Made by a program: the position numbers and the translations under genes
The notes under the pieces: model-generated
What the model saw: the letters and a program-made list of their open reading frames with translations, nothing else
What the model was told of the DNA's origin: nothing
Databases searched by the model: none
Part shown: one piece after another, positions 18,000 to 28,368 of the stretch
Layout: each line of letters starts with the position of its first letter
Position numbering within the stretch: the first letter of the stretch is position 1
NCBI GenBank assembly: GCA_002457735.1
Contig: NTKO01000001.1
Span: 1 to 64,000, forward strand
Length of the DNA: 64,000 bases
Source: Bacteroidetes bacterium MED-G13
GTDB taxonomy: Bacteria; Bacteroidota; Bacteroidia; Flavobacteriales; Flavobacteriaceae
Reading direction: 5' to 3'

Positions 18000-19682
18000 T
18001 TAAAATTCATCTGTTACACATCCTTTTGATGCTGAGGACACAAATTTAGCATACTTAAATAAGGAACCATTACTAGCTTTTAATTTGGGCTTTTTCCAAT
18101 TAAGTTTTCTTTTGTTTATCTCAGCTTCTGAAACATGCAAATTTATACTATTTTCATTAGCATCAATTGAAATAATATCACCATCCTCAACTAAAGCAAT
18201 ATTCCCACCAACTTGGGCCTCAGGTGTGATATGACCTACTACAAAGCCATGAGTTCCACCTGAAAATCTTCCATCCGTAATTAAAGCTACGTCTTTTCCC
18301 AAACCAGCACCCATTATCGCAGCAGTTGGTTTTAACATTTCCGGCATTCCTGGACCACCTTTTGGACCTACATATCTTATAACCACAATATTTCCTTTTT
18401 TCACCAATCCTTTCTTAATTCCAAGATTAGCTTCTAGCTCAGAATCAAAAACTTTAGCTTTACCCTTAAAATATAATCCTTCTTTTCCTGATATTTTTGC
18501 AACACTTCCTTTCAGAGCTAAATTTCCATATAATATCTGAATATGACCAGATTTTTTAATTGGGTTTTCTACAGGCATTACTACATCTTGGTCAAATGAT
18601 AATGGCTCCACTGATCTTAAATTTTCTTCTAAACTTTTTCCAGTTACTGTAAGGCAGTCTCCATGTAAAAACCCAGCATCTAACATATATTTTAAAATTA
18701 CCGGAATACCACCGATTTCATGTAAATCCTCCATTAAATATTTGCCACTTGGTTTTAAATTGGCAATATAGGGAGTCTTATCACTAATCTTTTGAAAATC
18801 GTCTAAGTTGAACTCAATATTTGCAGATCTAGCAATTGCTAAAAAATGTAATACAGCGTTTGTAGATCCACCCAAAGCAATAACTACTGAAATTGCATTT
18901 TCTATGGAATTTTTTGAAATAATATCAAGTGGCTTAATATCTCTTACAATTAATTTTTCTATGGATTTTCCCACCTCTTTTGATAAACTCTCTCTATTCA
19001 AATCATTTGCAGGAATGGAGGAAGAAAATGGAAGTGACATCCCTAATGCTTCAATTGCAGAGGCCATTGTATTGGCTGTATACATACCACCACATGCACC
19101 AGAACCAGGACAGGATTTTTTAATAATTTGTTTGTATTCAATTTCATTTATTTTGCCTGAAACCTTACCCCCCCATGCCTCAAATGCAGAGACAATATCA
19201 AGTTTTTTATCATTATGACATCCTGAATCAATAGTTCCCCCATACAAAAGAATAGAAGGTCTATTAAGTCTAATCATTCCCATAAGAGCACCTGGCATAT
19301 TTTTATCGCATCCAACAACAGTAATCAAACCATCATAAGACATGGCTTCAACTACAGTTTCAACTGAGTCTGCAATAATATCTCTAGAGGGTAAGGAATA
19401 TCTCATTCCCGGAGTTCCCATTGATATTCCGTCACTTACTCCAATTGTATTGAAAATTAAACCAACATAATCCATTTCTTGCACACCTTTTTTTACATCT
19501 AATGCCAATTTGTTAAGGTGCATATTACATGGGTTACCCTCATATCCCGTACTCGCAATACCAATTATTGGTTTATTAAAGTCTTCATCTTTAAAACCGA
19601 TCGCATATAGCATTGCTTGAGCAGCCGGCTGAGAGTCATCTTGAGTGATGATTTTGCTGTATTTATTTAATTTTTCTTTCAA
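18000..19682 (-). CDS. ilvD: dihydroxy-acid dehydratase
   Basis: 560 aa. It is an Fe-S dehydratase of the third common branched-chain step (dihydroxyisovalerate to 2-oxoisovalerate). Cluster cysteines are in [18 protein letters not shown] and [16 protein letters not shown]. The start is a TTG at 19682 preceded by AAGGA; the following residues ([19 protein letters not shown]) match the usual N-terminus, so no ATG start is missing. It heads the ilv operon. The 85 bases upstream contain a run of 13 T but no leader peptide or attenuator that I can find. Confidence 0.96.
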   Translation of the reverse strand: MKEKLNKYSKIITQDDSQPAAQAMLYAIGFKDEDFNKPIIGIASTGYEGNPCNMHLNKLALDVKKGVQEMDYVGLIFNTIGVSDGISMGTPGMRYSLPSRDIIADSVETVVEAMSYDGLITVVGCDKNMPGALMGMIRLNRPSILLYGGTIDSGCHNDKKLDIVSAFEAWGGKVSGKINEIEYKQIIKKSCPGSGACGGMYTANTMASAIEALGMSLPFSSSIPANDLNRESLSKEVGKSIEKLIVRDIKPLDIISKNSIENAISVVIALGGSTNAVLHFLAIARSANIEFNLDDFQKISDKTPYIANLKPSGKYLMEDLHEIGGIPVILKYMLDAGFLHGDCLTVTGKSLEENLRSVEPLSFDQDVVMPVENPIKKSGHIQILYGNLALKGSVAKISGKEGLYFKGKAKVFDSELEANLGIKKGLVKKGNIVVIRYVGPKGGPGMPEMLKPTAAIMGAGLGKDVALITDGRFSGGTHGFVVGHITPEAQVGGNIALVEDGDIISIDANENSINLHVSEAEINKRKLNWKKPKLKASNGSLFKYAKFVSSASKGCVTDEF

Positions 19683-19767
19683 TCCTTTTTAAAAGTTAAT
19701 TTTTAAATAATTCAACCTATAAAGAAAAACTATTTATCTAATTAAAAAAAAAAAAAGTGGACAAAAG

Positions 19768-22506
19768 TTAAAGACTATATATAAGTCTAAATGTAACAAA
19801 TCTTGGTTGAACAAAGTATTCAGTTGTATTAACAAAAATATTTGAAGTACTTGATTGACTCTGAGAGCTCGTGTTTAGTAAGTTATTTGCTTTTATTTCA
19901 AATTCAAATTTACTTTCTTCATTAGCCCTGTAAGAGGCAGAAGCATCAAAAAACTTGTATTCGTTAATTATATCATCTTCATCACTAAATTTAGAATAGG
20001 AAAAATTGGTTCTAAAAGTAATTTTTTTTAAAACTAGGGCGTCGATTTCGATAAATGGAGTTTCAGTAAAATATTTGGTCTCTAAAGACCCAATGTTTGT
20101 TTCACTAATAGAATACTTTAACCCAGTTTCCAAATTAGGTGCATTTCTAAATAGGGTCCTTAAAGAAATATTATAACCTTGAGAAAAAGTTTCACTTAAA
20201 TTAGGATTTAAATCACTCTGAATGAATTGATTGAACTTTGAAAAATTAAAATTAGAGCCGATTGTTGCCCTAAATTTCCCCATAGATCTCTGATATCTAC
20301 CATACATTGAAAAATTTTCATCAGCAAATGGTGAATTAAATGGAGAGCTCGTAGCTATCACGCTTTCAAAACTCGTTAAATTTCTGATTTGATCAATAGA
20401 TTTATTATAATTTAATCCAGCATATACATTTGTGTAATTGAATAAATTAAAAGAATAATAATTAAGATTTACATTATGTGATACAGCATTTTGAAGGTAT
20501 TGATTTCCAATAAAAATCGAATTGTAATTATTTAAAACTAGGCCTCTCGCAATTTTTGTAATATCGGTAAACTGAGTTCTCATTGAATAATTAAACCTAA
20601 TATTTTCACTGTCTTTCAGTTGAATTATTAAATTGAAATTCGGAAGAAATTTAAAAAACGACTTTTTGTATGAAATATCAGAAACTAAACCCGAGTTTAC
20701 AACATTATATTGATCATTTTTTGAGCTGTAAGAATGTGCTGAAAAGCCAGGAGAAATTGTAAATTTACCAAGCTTAAGTCTGTATCTCATACCTAAATAT
20801 AAATCATCAAAAATATAATTAATATCATTGGAGCCATGTCCGTTATTAATTAAAGGATAAGGATAATATTGATCTGAATTTTCTAGAATTTGAAATATTT
20901 TTGAATCGAAATCTTGCTTACTATATATTGTTCCAAGGGTAATATTCAAATCACTTTTAAGATTTAATATATTCCAATAATCAATCTTAGCATCCAATTG
21001 ATTTGACTTAACTTTTCTATTTTGATTAATGTTAAAATTTAAAAATGAATCATCAAGACCCAACCCGTTAGCAGTTGGTTGAAAATTTTCGTTATTTTCT
21101 AACCTGGCATTGTAAAAAGGATCTTCATTTCTCAATAAATGTTGTGCTTCAAACGCAAATATATTTTTTTCATTCAATGTAAAGTAGTAATTGAAATTTT
21201 GACTTACATTAAATGATTCAGAGTCATCTAATTGCTCAATTTCTCCAATTACAGAAGATAAATAATTTTGATCTTGAAATTCATTAGTTAGCCTTCCTAA
21301 AATTTCATAATCCATTTGATTATTTGCATCTGGAGTATATTTTATACTCAATTTTCCTATACCTAACTCACTGTTTTGAATAGTATTTTGCTGAACAAAT
21401 TCGTCAGGAATTTCTTGAGAACTACCTACATACTGCGTAGTATTGTTTTGTTGAATCTTTATTTGGCTATTTGTTAGAATGATAAATGATGAAAAATCAA
21501 TTTTTTCACTTGGAGAGAAACTGCCATTAATAGCAGCAAACTCTGTATTTATGTCTTTTGCCCTGTTATTTTGAAGCTGTAAAAAACTTAAATTATTGTT
21601 ACCAAGAGAAATATTAGTACCACTTTTTGAGCTTGGTTTATTAAAACCCCCAGAAAAATTCCAGTAATCTCTCCTTGTGAATGCTTGCTCACCAATATTA
21701 TTAAGATCTCCAATTATATTTATACTGTACTTGGGACTATAATAAAATAGTTTTGGTTGAAATATGTGTAAATTAGTAACTGGAGATTCACCTGCTCCAG
21801 CCAAAATATCTCCAAACCAAAATTTATCTTTTCCTTTTTTGAGTTTGATGTTAATGGCAATATTATCTTGATTATTTTGAACTGAACTTAACTGCGATAT
21901 TTCTGAATAATTCTTTAGTATCTGAACTTTATCAACAGCACTTGAAGGAATATTTTTTGAAGCAATTTTTGAATCCCCATCAAAAAAATCTTTACCCTCA
22001 ACCATCACTTTTGAAACAGTTTTTCCTTCAACTTCAATTTCTCCATCGTCATTAATTTCAACTCCTGGTAAATTTTTTAAAACGTCCTCTAATTTTCTTT
22101 CTGTTCCTGTTTTGAAAGAATCAGCATCATAAATTAAAGTATCTCCACTAATTACTACGGGCATCTCATAAGTTAATTGAACGGCATCTAGAATGTTATT
22201 TTCATTTAATCTAACGTTCTTTACTATATCATCCTCTTTGGAAATAATTAATTGAGAAAATGTAGCCATCCCTATATAGCTAACCTGGAAATTATAACTT
22301 TTATTTTTTCTTAATTGTATTTTATATTCTCCCTTTTCATTGGAAGTTCCAAAAGACTCTAATATATCTGTTTCAGCATCAATCAAAATTATATTTGCTA
22401 ATTCTAGAGGATTTCCGATACTGTCTGTTACTTTACCAGACATTTTGATTTGAGAAAATGAGCTTATGGAAAAGAAAAAACATAAAATAATAATTATTTT
22501 ATTCAT
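19768..22506 (-). CDS. outer-membrane beta-barrel receptor with carboxypeptidase-regulatory-like and plug domains (TonB-dependent-receptor type)
   Basis: 912 aa. Signal peptide 1-18 (ISSFSQ); a CarboxypepD_reg-like domain at about 22-95 (MSGKVTDSIGNPLELANIILID); a plug-like region at about 120-215 (KLEDVLKNLPGVEINDDGEIEVEGK). A long beta-barrel follows, ending in an aromatic-rich strand (PRFVTFRLIYSL). It resembles the OMP_b-brl_3 receptors of Bacteroidetes. The ligand is unknown. Its ATG overlaps the alkB stop by 4 bases, so it is translated from the same mRNA as the alkane monooxygenase. That hints at uptake of an alkyl or other hydrophobic substrate, which is inference. Confidence 0.88.
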   Translation of the reverse strand: MNKIIIILCFFFSISSFSQIKMSGKVTDSIGNPLELANIILIDAETDILESFGTSNEKGEYKIQLRKNKSYNFQVSYIGMATFSQLIISKEDDIVKNVRLNENNILDAVQLTYEMPVVISGDTLIYDADSFKTGTERKLEDVLKNLPGVEINDDGEIEVEGKTVSKVMVEGKDFFDGDSKIASKNIPSSAVDKVQILKNYSEISQLSSVQNNQDNIAINIKLKKGKDKFWFGDILAGAGESPVTNLHIFQPKLFYYSPKYSINIIGDLNNIGEQAFTRRDYWNFSGGFNKPSSKSGTNISLGNNNLSFLQLQNNRAKDINTEFAAINGSFSPSEKIDFSSFIILTNSQIKIQQNNTTQYVGSSQEIPDEFVQQNTIQNSELGIGKLSIKYTPDANNQMDYEILGRLTNEFQDQNYLSSVIGEIEQLDDSESFNVSQNFNYYFTLNEKNIFAFEAQHLLRNEDPFYNARLENNENFQPTANGLGLDDSFLNFNINQNRKVKSNQLDAKIDYWNILNLKSDLNITLGTIYSKQDFDSKIFQILENSDQYYPYPLINNGHGSNDINYIFDDLYLGMRYRLKLGKFTISPGFSAHSYSSKNDQYNVVNSGLVSDISYKKSFFKFLPNFNLIIQLKDSENIRFNYSMRTQFTDITKIARGLVLNNYNSIFIGNQYLQNAVSHNVNLNYYSFNLFNYTNVYAGLNYNKSIDQIRNLTSFESVIATSSPFNSPFADENFSMYGRYQRSMGKFRATIGSNFNFSKFNQFIQSDLNPNLSETFSQGYNISLRTLFRNAPNLETGLKYSISETNIGSLETKYFTETPFIEIDALVLKKITFRTNFSYSKFSDEDDIINEYKFFDASASYRANEESKFEFEIKANNLLNTSSQSQSSTSNIFVNTTEYFVQPRFVTFRLIYSL

Positions 22507-23582
22507 GATTTAGTTTTTAAAGCAATCGAAATCATTTCTTTGGGAATTCTAGGGTTCATTATTTTAAACCACAAAACAGGAATGAATGATATTAAAATAC
22601 TTGTTGGATATCCAAAAGGCAACTGTGGAGAATTGTCAATTGATTTAAGGTTTTGATATTCAATTGTTGATGATCTGTGATGATCGCTATGTCGTGTAAG
22701 CTCATATAAAACAATTCTTCCTAGTATGTGATTTGAATTCCAAGAGTGCTTCTCTTGAACTCTTTCATACCTTCCAGAATTTAGTTTTGTCCTCAGCAAC
22801 CCATAATGTTCAATGTAGTTAACTGACTCAAACATTAAAATTGCAATGATAGCCACTACAATGATTAAAATCAAACCCTTTAATCCAAAAACTATTAAGC
22901 CAGTTACTAAGTAGATAAATTGAATTATTCCGTACCAAAGCATATCATTTTGAAGAGAAAAAAATGGCAGGTTTTTATCTTGTAATCTTTTTCTTTGAAT
23001 TTTCATTGCCCCATTTAACTCTCCACAAACAGCACTTATCCAAAAAGAATATAAAGGTTCGTTGTACTTTGCTGTTACGGGATCATTAGGAGTAGCAACA
23101 TTCAAGTGATGACCAAAGTTATGTTCGAGATAAAAATGCATGTATAAAGATGGAATTAGTAAAAATTTTCCGAGGCATCTTTCAAACAAATTTTTTCTGT
23201 GACATAGTTCATGTGCAACATTAATACCGTTGGAAACAATTACCATTCCAACAGTAAATAAAATTCCAAGAAAATCTAATGAAATCATATTAATAGGAAT
23301 AGATTTAATTAGAGCATAAATTAAAACTCCAAAAACTAAGAGGATGTTTATGTAAAGCATCCAGTTAAAAATCCAGTGAATACCTTTTGATGAACGACTC
23401 TTGAATTTATCGTCTAATTTTAGAAATGTTAAAACAGCTTCAATTACAGGGATCCCGATGAAAATATAAATTGGAGTCAGAAAATAAAAAAAACCTTCAA
23501 TAGTCAAGCCTATAATAGCACTTATTGGTATACTATATGCCATTAAATATTTTAAATCACTTAAATGAAATTTTTTTTGCAT
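22503..23582 (-). CDS. alkB: alkane 1-monooxygenase (AlkB-type membrane di-iron hydroxylase)
   Basis: 359 aa, with about six membrane segments. The three histidine boxes and the HYG motif of AlkB are intact: HELCH at 124-128, EHNFGHH at 153-159, NYIEHYG at 255-261 and RHSDHH at 297-302. This class hydroxylates the terminal carbon of medium-chain n-alkanes using electrons from rubredoxin. No rubredoxin domain is fused and none is encoded in the window, so the donor is elsewhere. It is 15 bases after the GLPGLI gene and overlaps the receptor gene by 4 bases. Related membrane hydroxylases such as XylM have similar boxes, so the alkane substrate is probable, not proven. Confidence 0.88.
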   Translation of the reverse strand: MQKKFHLSDLKYLMAYSIPISAIIGLTIEGFFYFLTPIYIFIGIPVIEAVLTFLKLDDKFKSRSSKGIHWIFNWMLYINILLVFGVLIYALIKSIPINMISLDFLGILFTVGMVIVSNGINVAHELCHRKNLFERCLGKFLLIPSLYMHFYLEHNFGHHLNVATPNDPVTAKYNEPLYSFWISAVCGELNGAMKIQRKRLQDKNLPFFSLQNDMLWYGIIQFIYLVTGLIVFGLKGLILIIVVAIIAILMFESVNYIEHYGLLRTKLNSGRYERVQEKHSWNSNHILGRIVLYELTRHSDHHRSSTIEYQNLKSIDNSPQLPFGYPTSILISFIPVLWFKIMNPRIPKEMISIALKTKS

Positions 23583-23597
23583 ATGTAAATTTAAAAT

Positions 23598-24401
23598 TTA
23601 TCTTTTCGACCTTGGTCCTCTGTACATTTCTCTCATCTCCTTAACCTTAACCTCGACAATTTTATCATATTCGTTTTTAGAAACAACCTCTCCTTTCCTA
23701 GGCTCATTTATCTGAATTTTCTTTTCCGGGTTCATTACAACTTTGGTGCATAATATGACCGTTTTTTCATAGTTTAACTCCAAAATAAGTCCCGGTAATC
23801 CATCAAACTCAGAAGGGCCATTTGCAATTGGGATCTGAGGAGAATACCAAGCATTAACTTTTATATAATCATTTTGTATATCAGTAGAATCACTTTTCTC
23901 TAACTTTCTCCATTCACTAGAGATAGTTTTTTTCCTTGGAATCTCAGCAGTAGCTTTAAAACAAAGATAATTGCCTATCATTTTTTGTTCTTTTTCCAAA
24001 ACCCAATTAAATTTATTTACAGAATCAGTTATTAAAAATTTCTTACCCATAAATTCTGAGTCTTGTATGAATTTTTTGGTTTTTAAATTTTTAAAAATAG
24101 GGCCGCTATTCCCTGACATCATTTTACCCCACCCACTTCTGCCACCAGATCCTGGGGCATCTAGTCTTTCCTGCTCTTTGTACACAGATTTTTCTCTTTC
24201 AAAAGTTAATATAAATGTAGGCTCCAAATATGGCCTCATCCTCTCTTTCATCATCTTTTTTCTCTCTGATGACATCTTATCACCCCATGAACCAAAGTCC
24301 ATTGTTGTCTTTGTCTTGTAGTATGCTTTCCCCTGAAAGTCTTGAGCTGTGATTGAAAAGCTGCCTAGGATTAAAAAAAATAATATAAAAGTTCTTTTCA
24401 T
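23598..24401 (-). CDS. GLPGLI family secreted protein
   Basis: 267 aa. A signal peptide (1-19, FSITAQ) is followed by the domain that defines the family, with the name motif seen as EFDGLPGLILELNYE near residue 213 and a preceding WYSPQIPIANGP. The C-terminus is charged (VKVKEMREMYRGPRSKR). The function of GLPGLI proteins is not known; in Flavobacteria they are often next to CarboxypepD_reg outer-membrane receptors, as here. It is the first gene of a three-gene unit with alkB and the receptor. Confidence 0.85.
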   Translation of the reverse strand: MKRTFILFFLILGSFSITAQDFQGKAYYKTKTTMDFGSWGDKMSSERKKMMKERMRPYLEPTFILTFEREKSVYKEQERLDAPGSGGRSGWGKMMSGNSGPIFKNLKTKKFIQDSEFMGKKFLITDSVNKFNWVLEKEQKMIGNYLCFKATAEIPRKKTISSEWRKLEKSDSTDIQNDYIKVNAWYSPQIPIANGPSEFDGLPGLILELNYEKTVILCTKVVMNPEKKIQINEPRKGEVVSKNEYDKIVEVKVKEMREMYRGPRSKR

Positions 24402-24424
24402 TTTTTATTGTAAATATAATTGTA

Positions 24425-24442
24425 AGATTAACTTGTTAATCT
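24425..24442. promoter_or_regulatory. perfect inverted repeat between divergent genes (possible operator)
   Basis: AGATTAAC-TT-GTTAATCT is a perfect 8-2-8 palindrome in the 84-base gap between the GLPGLI/alkB/receptor unit and the plus-strand gene at 24486. A -7-like TATATTTA (24418-24411, minus) lies just downstream of it, so the palindrome would sit in the spacer of that promoter. Operator function is inference. Confidence 0.35.
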
Positions 24443-24485
24443 AATTCAGAGTTAAATTAATCATAATATTTTGTACTTTAATAAT

Positions 24486-25265
24486 ATGAGATATTTAATT
24501 GTTTTTTTTCTATTCATATTTTTTTCAAGTACTTCACAGGAAAAGTTTTATTTGGAAATGACAAAAAAATTAATCAAACATGAAGATAAAATTAAATTGC
24601 ACTGTGACAAGTTTGACAACTGTTACTATTTAAGTAATCAAGAGTTAATCAAAAATAATAATGAAAGATTTAATAGTGTTAAGATCGGAGAAATAACAAA
24701 AATTGACTTTTACAATCCAATGGAAATAAAAATATGGTATGAAAAATTTAATATGTTAATATTGTTGGATAATAAACTTAATGAGATTATAAAGCTAGAC
24801 TTCAATAAATTAACCGATAATATTGAAGTAACAAATATCTCAAATTCCAATAAAAACTTTATTTGGATTTTTGACGAAAATAATGACGAGATATTAAAGT
24901 ATGATTTTTTTAAAAAAAGAATTTTAAATAATATTAAAATTAAATTAACAGGGAAATTACATGACATCATTAGTGATTATAATTCCTTATGGATTTTAAC
25001 ATCAAATGAGTTAATGAAAGTTGATTATAATGGTTTGTTAGATTACAAAATCCCAAATTCTACTAACTTTAATAAAATAAGATTTTTTAAAAAAAATATT
25101 TTTTTAGCATCTGATGATAGTGTAGGATATATAAACGAAAAAGAATTAAAAATAAATTTATTCAAAATACCAAAATTATTTATTAAAGATTTTTTTGTAA
25201 TCAATGAATCCTTGTATATTTATGAAGAGGATTTTTATAATAGATTTTTAATTAAAAAAAATTAG
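24486..25265 (+). CDS. secreted protein of unknown function, possibly beta-propeller-like
   Basis: 259 aa from the ATG at 24486, which opens a clean signal peptide (MRYLIVFFLFIFFSSTSQ); an ATG five codons earlier is less likely. No catalytic motif is recognised. Repeating strand pairs such as KNFIWIFDENNDEILKYDFF and NSLWILTSNELMKVDYNG suggest WD/NHL-like blades. It lies 3 bases before the deoxynucleoside kinase gene, so the two are co-transcribed, but no functional link is evident. Extremely AT-rich and lysine/asparagine-rich. Confidence 0.6.
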   Translation: MRYLIVFFLFIFFSSTSQEKFYLEMTKKLIKHEDKIKLHCDKFDNCYYLSNQELIKNNNERFNSVKIGEITKIDFYNPMEIKIWYEKFNMLILLDNKLNEIIKLDFNKLTDNIEVTNISNSNKNFIWIFDENNDEILKYDFFKKRILNNIKIKLTGKLHDIISDYNSLWILTSNELMKVDYNGLLDYKIPNSTNFNKIRFFKKNIFLASDDSVGYINEKELKINLFKIPKLFIKDFFVINESLYIYEEDFYNRFLIKKN

Positions 25266-25268
25266 CAT

Positions 25269-25874
25269 ATGCATATAGCAATAGCAGGCAATATTGGTGC
25301 TGGTAAGACAACTCTTACAAAGCTTTTATCAAAACATTATAAATTTAAAAAGGAACTTGAGGATGTTTTAAAAAACCCTTATTTAGATGATTTCTACAAC
25401 CAAATGGAAAGGTGGAGTTTTAATCTTCAAGTATATTTTTTGAATAGTAGATTTAGACAAATTAAGGATATTCAAAAAAAGGGGATTAATGTAATTCAGG
25501 ACAGAACTATATATGAAGATTCAAACATCTTTGCTCCCAATCTTCATGCTATGGGATTAATGACAAATAGAGACTTTAAAAATTATAAATCCCTTTTTAG
25601 TCTAATGGAGGAAGACGTAGCGCCCCCAGATTTACTTATTTATTTAAGAAGTTCAATTCCTAACCTAGTTTCACAAATTCATAAAAGAGGTAGGGATTAT
25701 GAAAACTCTATTAGTATTGATTATTTGAGCAGGCTAAATGAACGATATGAAGCATGGATTCATAACTACAAAAAAGGAAAGTTACTTATTATCGAGATTG
25801 ATAACTTAGATTTTGTTGAAAACAAAAAAAACCTTAACAAAATTATTTCTTTGATAGATGAAAAAATAAAATAA
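25269..25874 (+). CDS. deoxynucleoside kinase
   Basis: 201 aa, of the dNK/deoxyadenosine-deoxyguanosine kinase family. The P-loop is AGNIGAGKTTL at 6-16. The ERS/DRT-type motif is IQDRTIYEDSNIFA, and the lid region is HKRGRDYENSI. It phosphorylates salvaged deoxynucleosides; the preferred base cannot be read from the sequence. A second dNK domain is fused to FolK at 46.6 kb. A nucleoside transporter (nupC) and thyA/folA are also in the window, which together point to active deoxynucleoside salvage. Confidence 0.92.
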   Translation: MHIAIAGNIGAGKTTLTKLLSKHYKFKKELEDVLKNPYLDDFYNQMERWSFNLQVYFLNSRFRQIKDIQKKGINVIQDRTIYEDSNIFAPNLHAMGLMTNRDFKNYKSLFSLMEEDVAPPDLLIYLRSSIPNLVSQIHKRGRDYENSISIDYLSRLNERYEAWIHNYKKGKLLIIEIDNLDFVENKKNLNKIISLIDEKIK

Positions 25875-25892
25875 ATAAAAGCCTTTATTTAT
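25871..25892. terminator. weak AT-only hairpin between converging genes
   Basis: ATAAATAAA-AGCC-TTTATTTAT is a 9-bp perfect stem after the deoxynucleoside kinase stop codon and before the converging hppA. All pairs are A-T and there is no clear T-run, so termination efficiency is doubtful. Confidence 0.3.
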
Positions 25893-25936
25893 TAGGTATT
25901 TCTAAATCTTGATCTTATATAAACTGATCAATTTCG

Positions 25937-28303
25937 TTAATACCCCTTTTTTACCTCACTAATTATTTCCTCTTGTGAACCATTTATTGTTTCGGCGTTG
26001 CTCATCGATCCAGAATTTGCTTGATCAGTTGTTATTGTCCAAACATCATTTTGTGCTTCAGTTGGAACTTCTTTATTATGCTGATGGTCAATAGTAGTGT
26101 GACTAGAATCCATAGAGTGACCGCCAAGAATTGGTGCAATTACAAGCCCAATCAAACATGTAAGTTTAATGAGTATATTCATGGATGGGCCAGAGGTATC
26201 TTTGAAAGGATCTCCAACTGTATCACCAGTGACTGAAGCTTTGTGTGCTTCAGACCCCTTGAAAGTCATTTTTCCATTTATTTCAACACCTGCTTCAAAA
26301 GATTTTTTTGCATTATCCCATGCTCCACCAGCATTGTTTTGAAAAATAGCCCATAAAACTCCACTTACTGTAACTCCTGCCATATATCCACCAAGCATCT
26401 CAGCAATCTGCTGATTTTCAATTCCGATTAACATTGGTAAAGCTGTTATAATTATTGGAGTACCAATTGCTAAAACACCAGGCAACATCATTTCTCTTAA
26501 GGATGCTTTAGTTGATATATCAACACATTTATCGTATTCGGGTTTTGCCTTTCCTTTCATGATTCCAGGGATTTCTTTAAATTGTCTTCTGACTTCATAT
26601 ACCATTTCCATAGCTGCTTTACCAACTGCATTCATTGCAAGAGCTGAGAAAACAACTGGTACCATACCTCCAATGAATAACATGGCCAAAACCGGTGCTT
26701 TAAAAATATTAATTCCCTCAATTCCAGTGAATGTAACATATGCTGCGAATAAAGCGAGTGAGGTAAGCGCTGCAGAGGCAATAGCAAAACCCTTACCAGT
26801 AGCAGCCGTTGTATTACCAACAGAGTCGAGAATATCAGTTCTTTCCCGAACAATTGGTTTTTGACCACTCATTTCTGCAACACCACCCGCATTGTCAGAG
26901 ATTGGGCCAAAAGCATCGATTGCTAGTTGCATTCCTGTGGTAGCCATCATAGCAGATGCAGATAATGCAACACCGTAAAATCCAGCAAATGCATATGCTG
27001 CCCAAATTGCAGCTGCAAATAATATGACAGACCCAAATGTTGAGATCATTCCAGTGGCAAGGCCAGCAATAATGTTTGTGGCTGCACCAGTACTTGATTT
27101 TTGAACAATTTCCAAAACTGGCCTTTTACCCAAACCAGTATAATATTCAGTGATAGCTGAAATAAACCAACCAACAATTAATCCAGTTAATGCAGCAAAA
27201 AATACGTTTAAAGATGAAATATCCTTGACTCCTTCACCGAAAAACTCCATCTGTAAGGTTTCTGGTAACATATAGTCAATAAGGAAATATGAAGAAATTG
27301 CAACTAAAATTATCGAGATTCCATTTCCCTTATTAAGCGCACCCATAACTTCTGCTTCTTTGGCATTATTAGAATTAATTTTTACAAATAATGTCCCAAT
27401 TAATGATATAATTATTCCAAGTCCAGCAATAGCCATTGGTAATAAAATTGGACCAATTCCACCAAAGGAATCGTCAATCGATCCACCCATATCAATAATT
27501 ACGTAATTACCTAATACCATTGCTGCTAAAACTGTAGCAACATAAGATCCAAATAAATCTGCACCCATTCCTGCGACATCCCCAACGTTATCCCCTACAT
27601 TATCAGCAATAGTAGCTGGATTTCTAGGATCATCTTCAGGAATACCTGCTTCAACTTTACCAACCAAATCAGCCCCTACATCGGCTGCTTTAGTATAAAT
27701 TCCACCTCCTACTCTAGCAAAAAGTGCTATCGATTCTGCACCTAATGAAAAACCTGCTAGAGTTTCTAAAACAACAATCATGGTATCACTAGCTGAGCCA
27801 TAGTCACTAGATGACCAAACTCCACCCATGAAATAATTAAAAAATATTATAAAAAATGTGGTTAGACCCAAAACAGCAAGACTTGCAACACCTAACCCCA
27901 TGACTGTGCCGCCAGCAAAAGAAATTTTTAAAGATTCTGGAAGTGATGTTTTAGCAGCCTGCGTTGTTCTAACATTTGTTTTGGTAGCTATTTTCATCCC
28001 TATGTTTCCTGCAAATGCAGAAAAGAATGCCCCAAAAATAAATGAAACTACAATTAAAATATGTGTTGTTGGAACAACAAATGATATACCTGCTAAAACA
28101 ATACTGACAATCAGAACAAAGATTGACAGTAATCTGTATTCAGCATTCAAAAAAGCAAGGGCTCCCTGATAAATATGATCAGAAATTTCTTTCATTTTAC
28201 CGTCACCAGAATCTTGCTTAAGTACCCAAGATCTTCGAATAAAAACATAAATCAGTCCTAAAACTGACATAATTATAGGCATGTAAATCATCATAGCATC
28301 CAT
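25937..28303 (-). CDS. hppA: membrane-bound ion-translocating inorganic pyrophosphatase, K+-dependent type
   Basis: 788 aa, with about 16 membrane helices. It couples PPi hydrolysis to H+ or Na+ export. Substrate motifs are [37 protein letters not shown] and a third near [28 protein letters not shown] carries Ala and Gly where K+-independent pumps have Lys and Thr, so it should require K+. Whether the ion is Na+ or H+ cannot be settled by eye. The last 60 residues after the final helix form a hydrophilic tail with a His-rich start ([15 protein letters not shown]). A TATTTTTG element lies 24 bases before the ATG. Confidence 0.95.
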   Translation of the reverse strand: MDAMMIYMPIIMSVLGLIYVFIRRSWVLKQDSGDGKMKEISDHIYQGALAFLNAEYRLLSIFVLIVSIVLAGISFVVPTTHILIVVSFIFGAFFSAFAGNIGMKIATKTNVRTTQAAKTSLPESLKISFAGGTVMGLGVASLAVLGLTTFFIIFFNYFMGGVWSSSDYGSASDTMIVVLETLAGFSLGAESIALFARVGGGIYTKAADVGADLVGKVEAGIPEDDPRNPATIADNVGDNVGDVAGMGADLFGSYVATVLAAMVLGNYVIIDMGGSIDDSFGGIGPILLPMAIAGLGIIISLIGTLFVKINSNNAKEAEVMGALNKGNGISIILVAISSYFLIDYMLPETLQMEFFGEGVKDISSLNVFFAALTGLIVGWFISAITEYYTGLGKRPVLEIVQKSSTGAATNIIAGLATGMISTFGSVILFAAAIWAAYAFAGFYGVALSASAMMATTGMQLAIDAFGPISDNAGGVAEMSGQKPIVRERTDILDSVGNTTAATGKGFAIASAALTSLALFAAYVTFTGIEGINIFKAPVLAMLFIGGMVPVVFSALAMNAVGKAAMEMVYEVRRQFKEIPGIMKGKAKPEYDKCVDISTKASLREMMLPGVLAIGTPIIITALPMLIGIENQQIAEMLGGYMAGVTVSGVLWAIFQNNAGGAWDNAKKSFEAGVEINGKMTFKGSEAHKASVTGDTVGDPFKDTSGPSMNILIKLTCLIGLVIAPILGGHSMDSSHTTIDHQHNKEVPTEAQNDVWTITTDQANSGSMSNAETINGSQEEIISEVKKGY

Positions 28304-28326
28304 AGGTATTTTTTTTAAATTGGACG

Positions 28327-28334
28327 CAAAAATA
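28327..28334 (-). promoter_or_regulatory. predicted -7 element of hppA (TATTTTTG)
   Basis: An exact TAnnTTTG match on the minus strand, with TTTTCG about 19 bases upstream as a degenerate -33 element. It lies 24 bases from the hppA ATG in the short gap after pdhB. Confidence 0.5.
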
Positions 28335-28368
28335 GTGAAATAGTGTTAATTTCCGAAAACTCTTCTAA

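Noticed and set aside
19683-19767. Possible attenuator before the ilvD-B-N-C-A operon
   Set aside because: I looked for a short frame rich in Ile, Leu, Val or Thr codons and for a terminator/antiterminator pair on the minus strand here and in the last 100 bases of the receptor gene. There is a run of 13 T but no ATG-started short frame and no stable alternative stems.
26632-26868. Open frames antisense to or out of frame with hppA, ilvD, etfA and other long genes
   Set aside because: They lie wholly within well-conserved genes, have no family resemblance, and arise from codon bias on the opposite strand.
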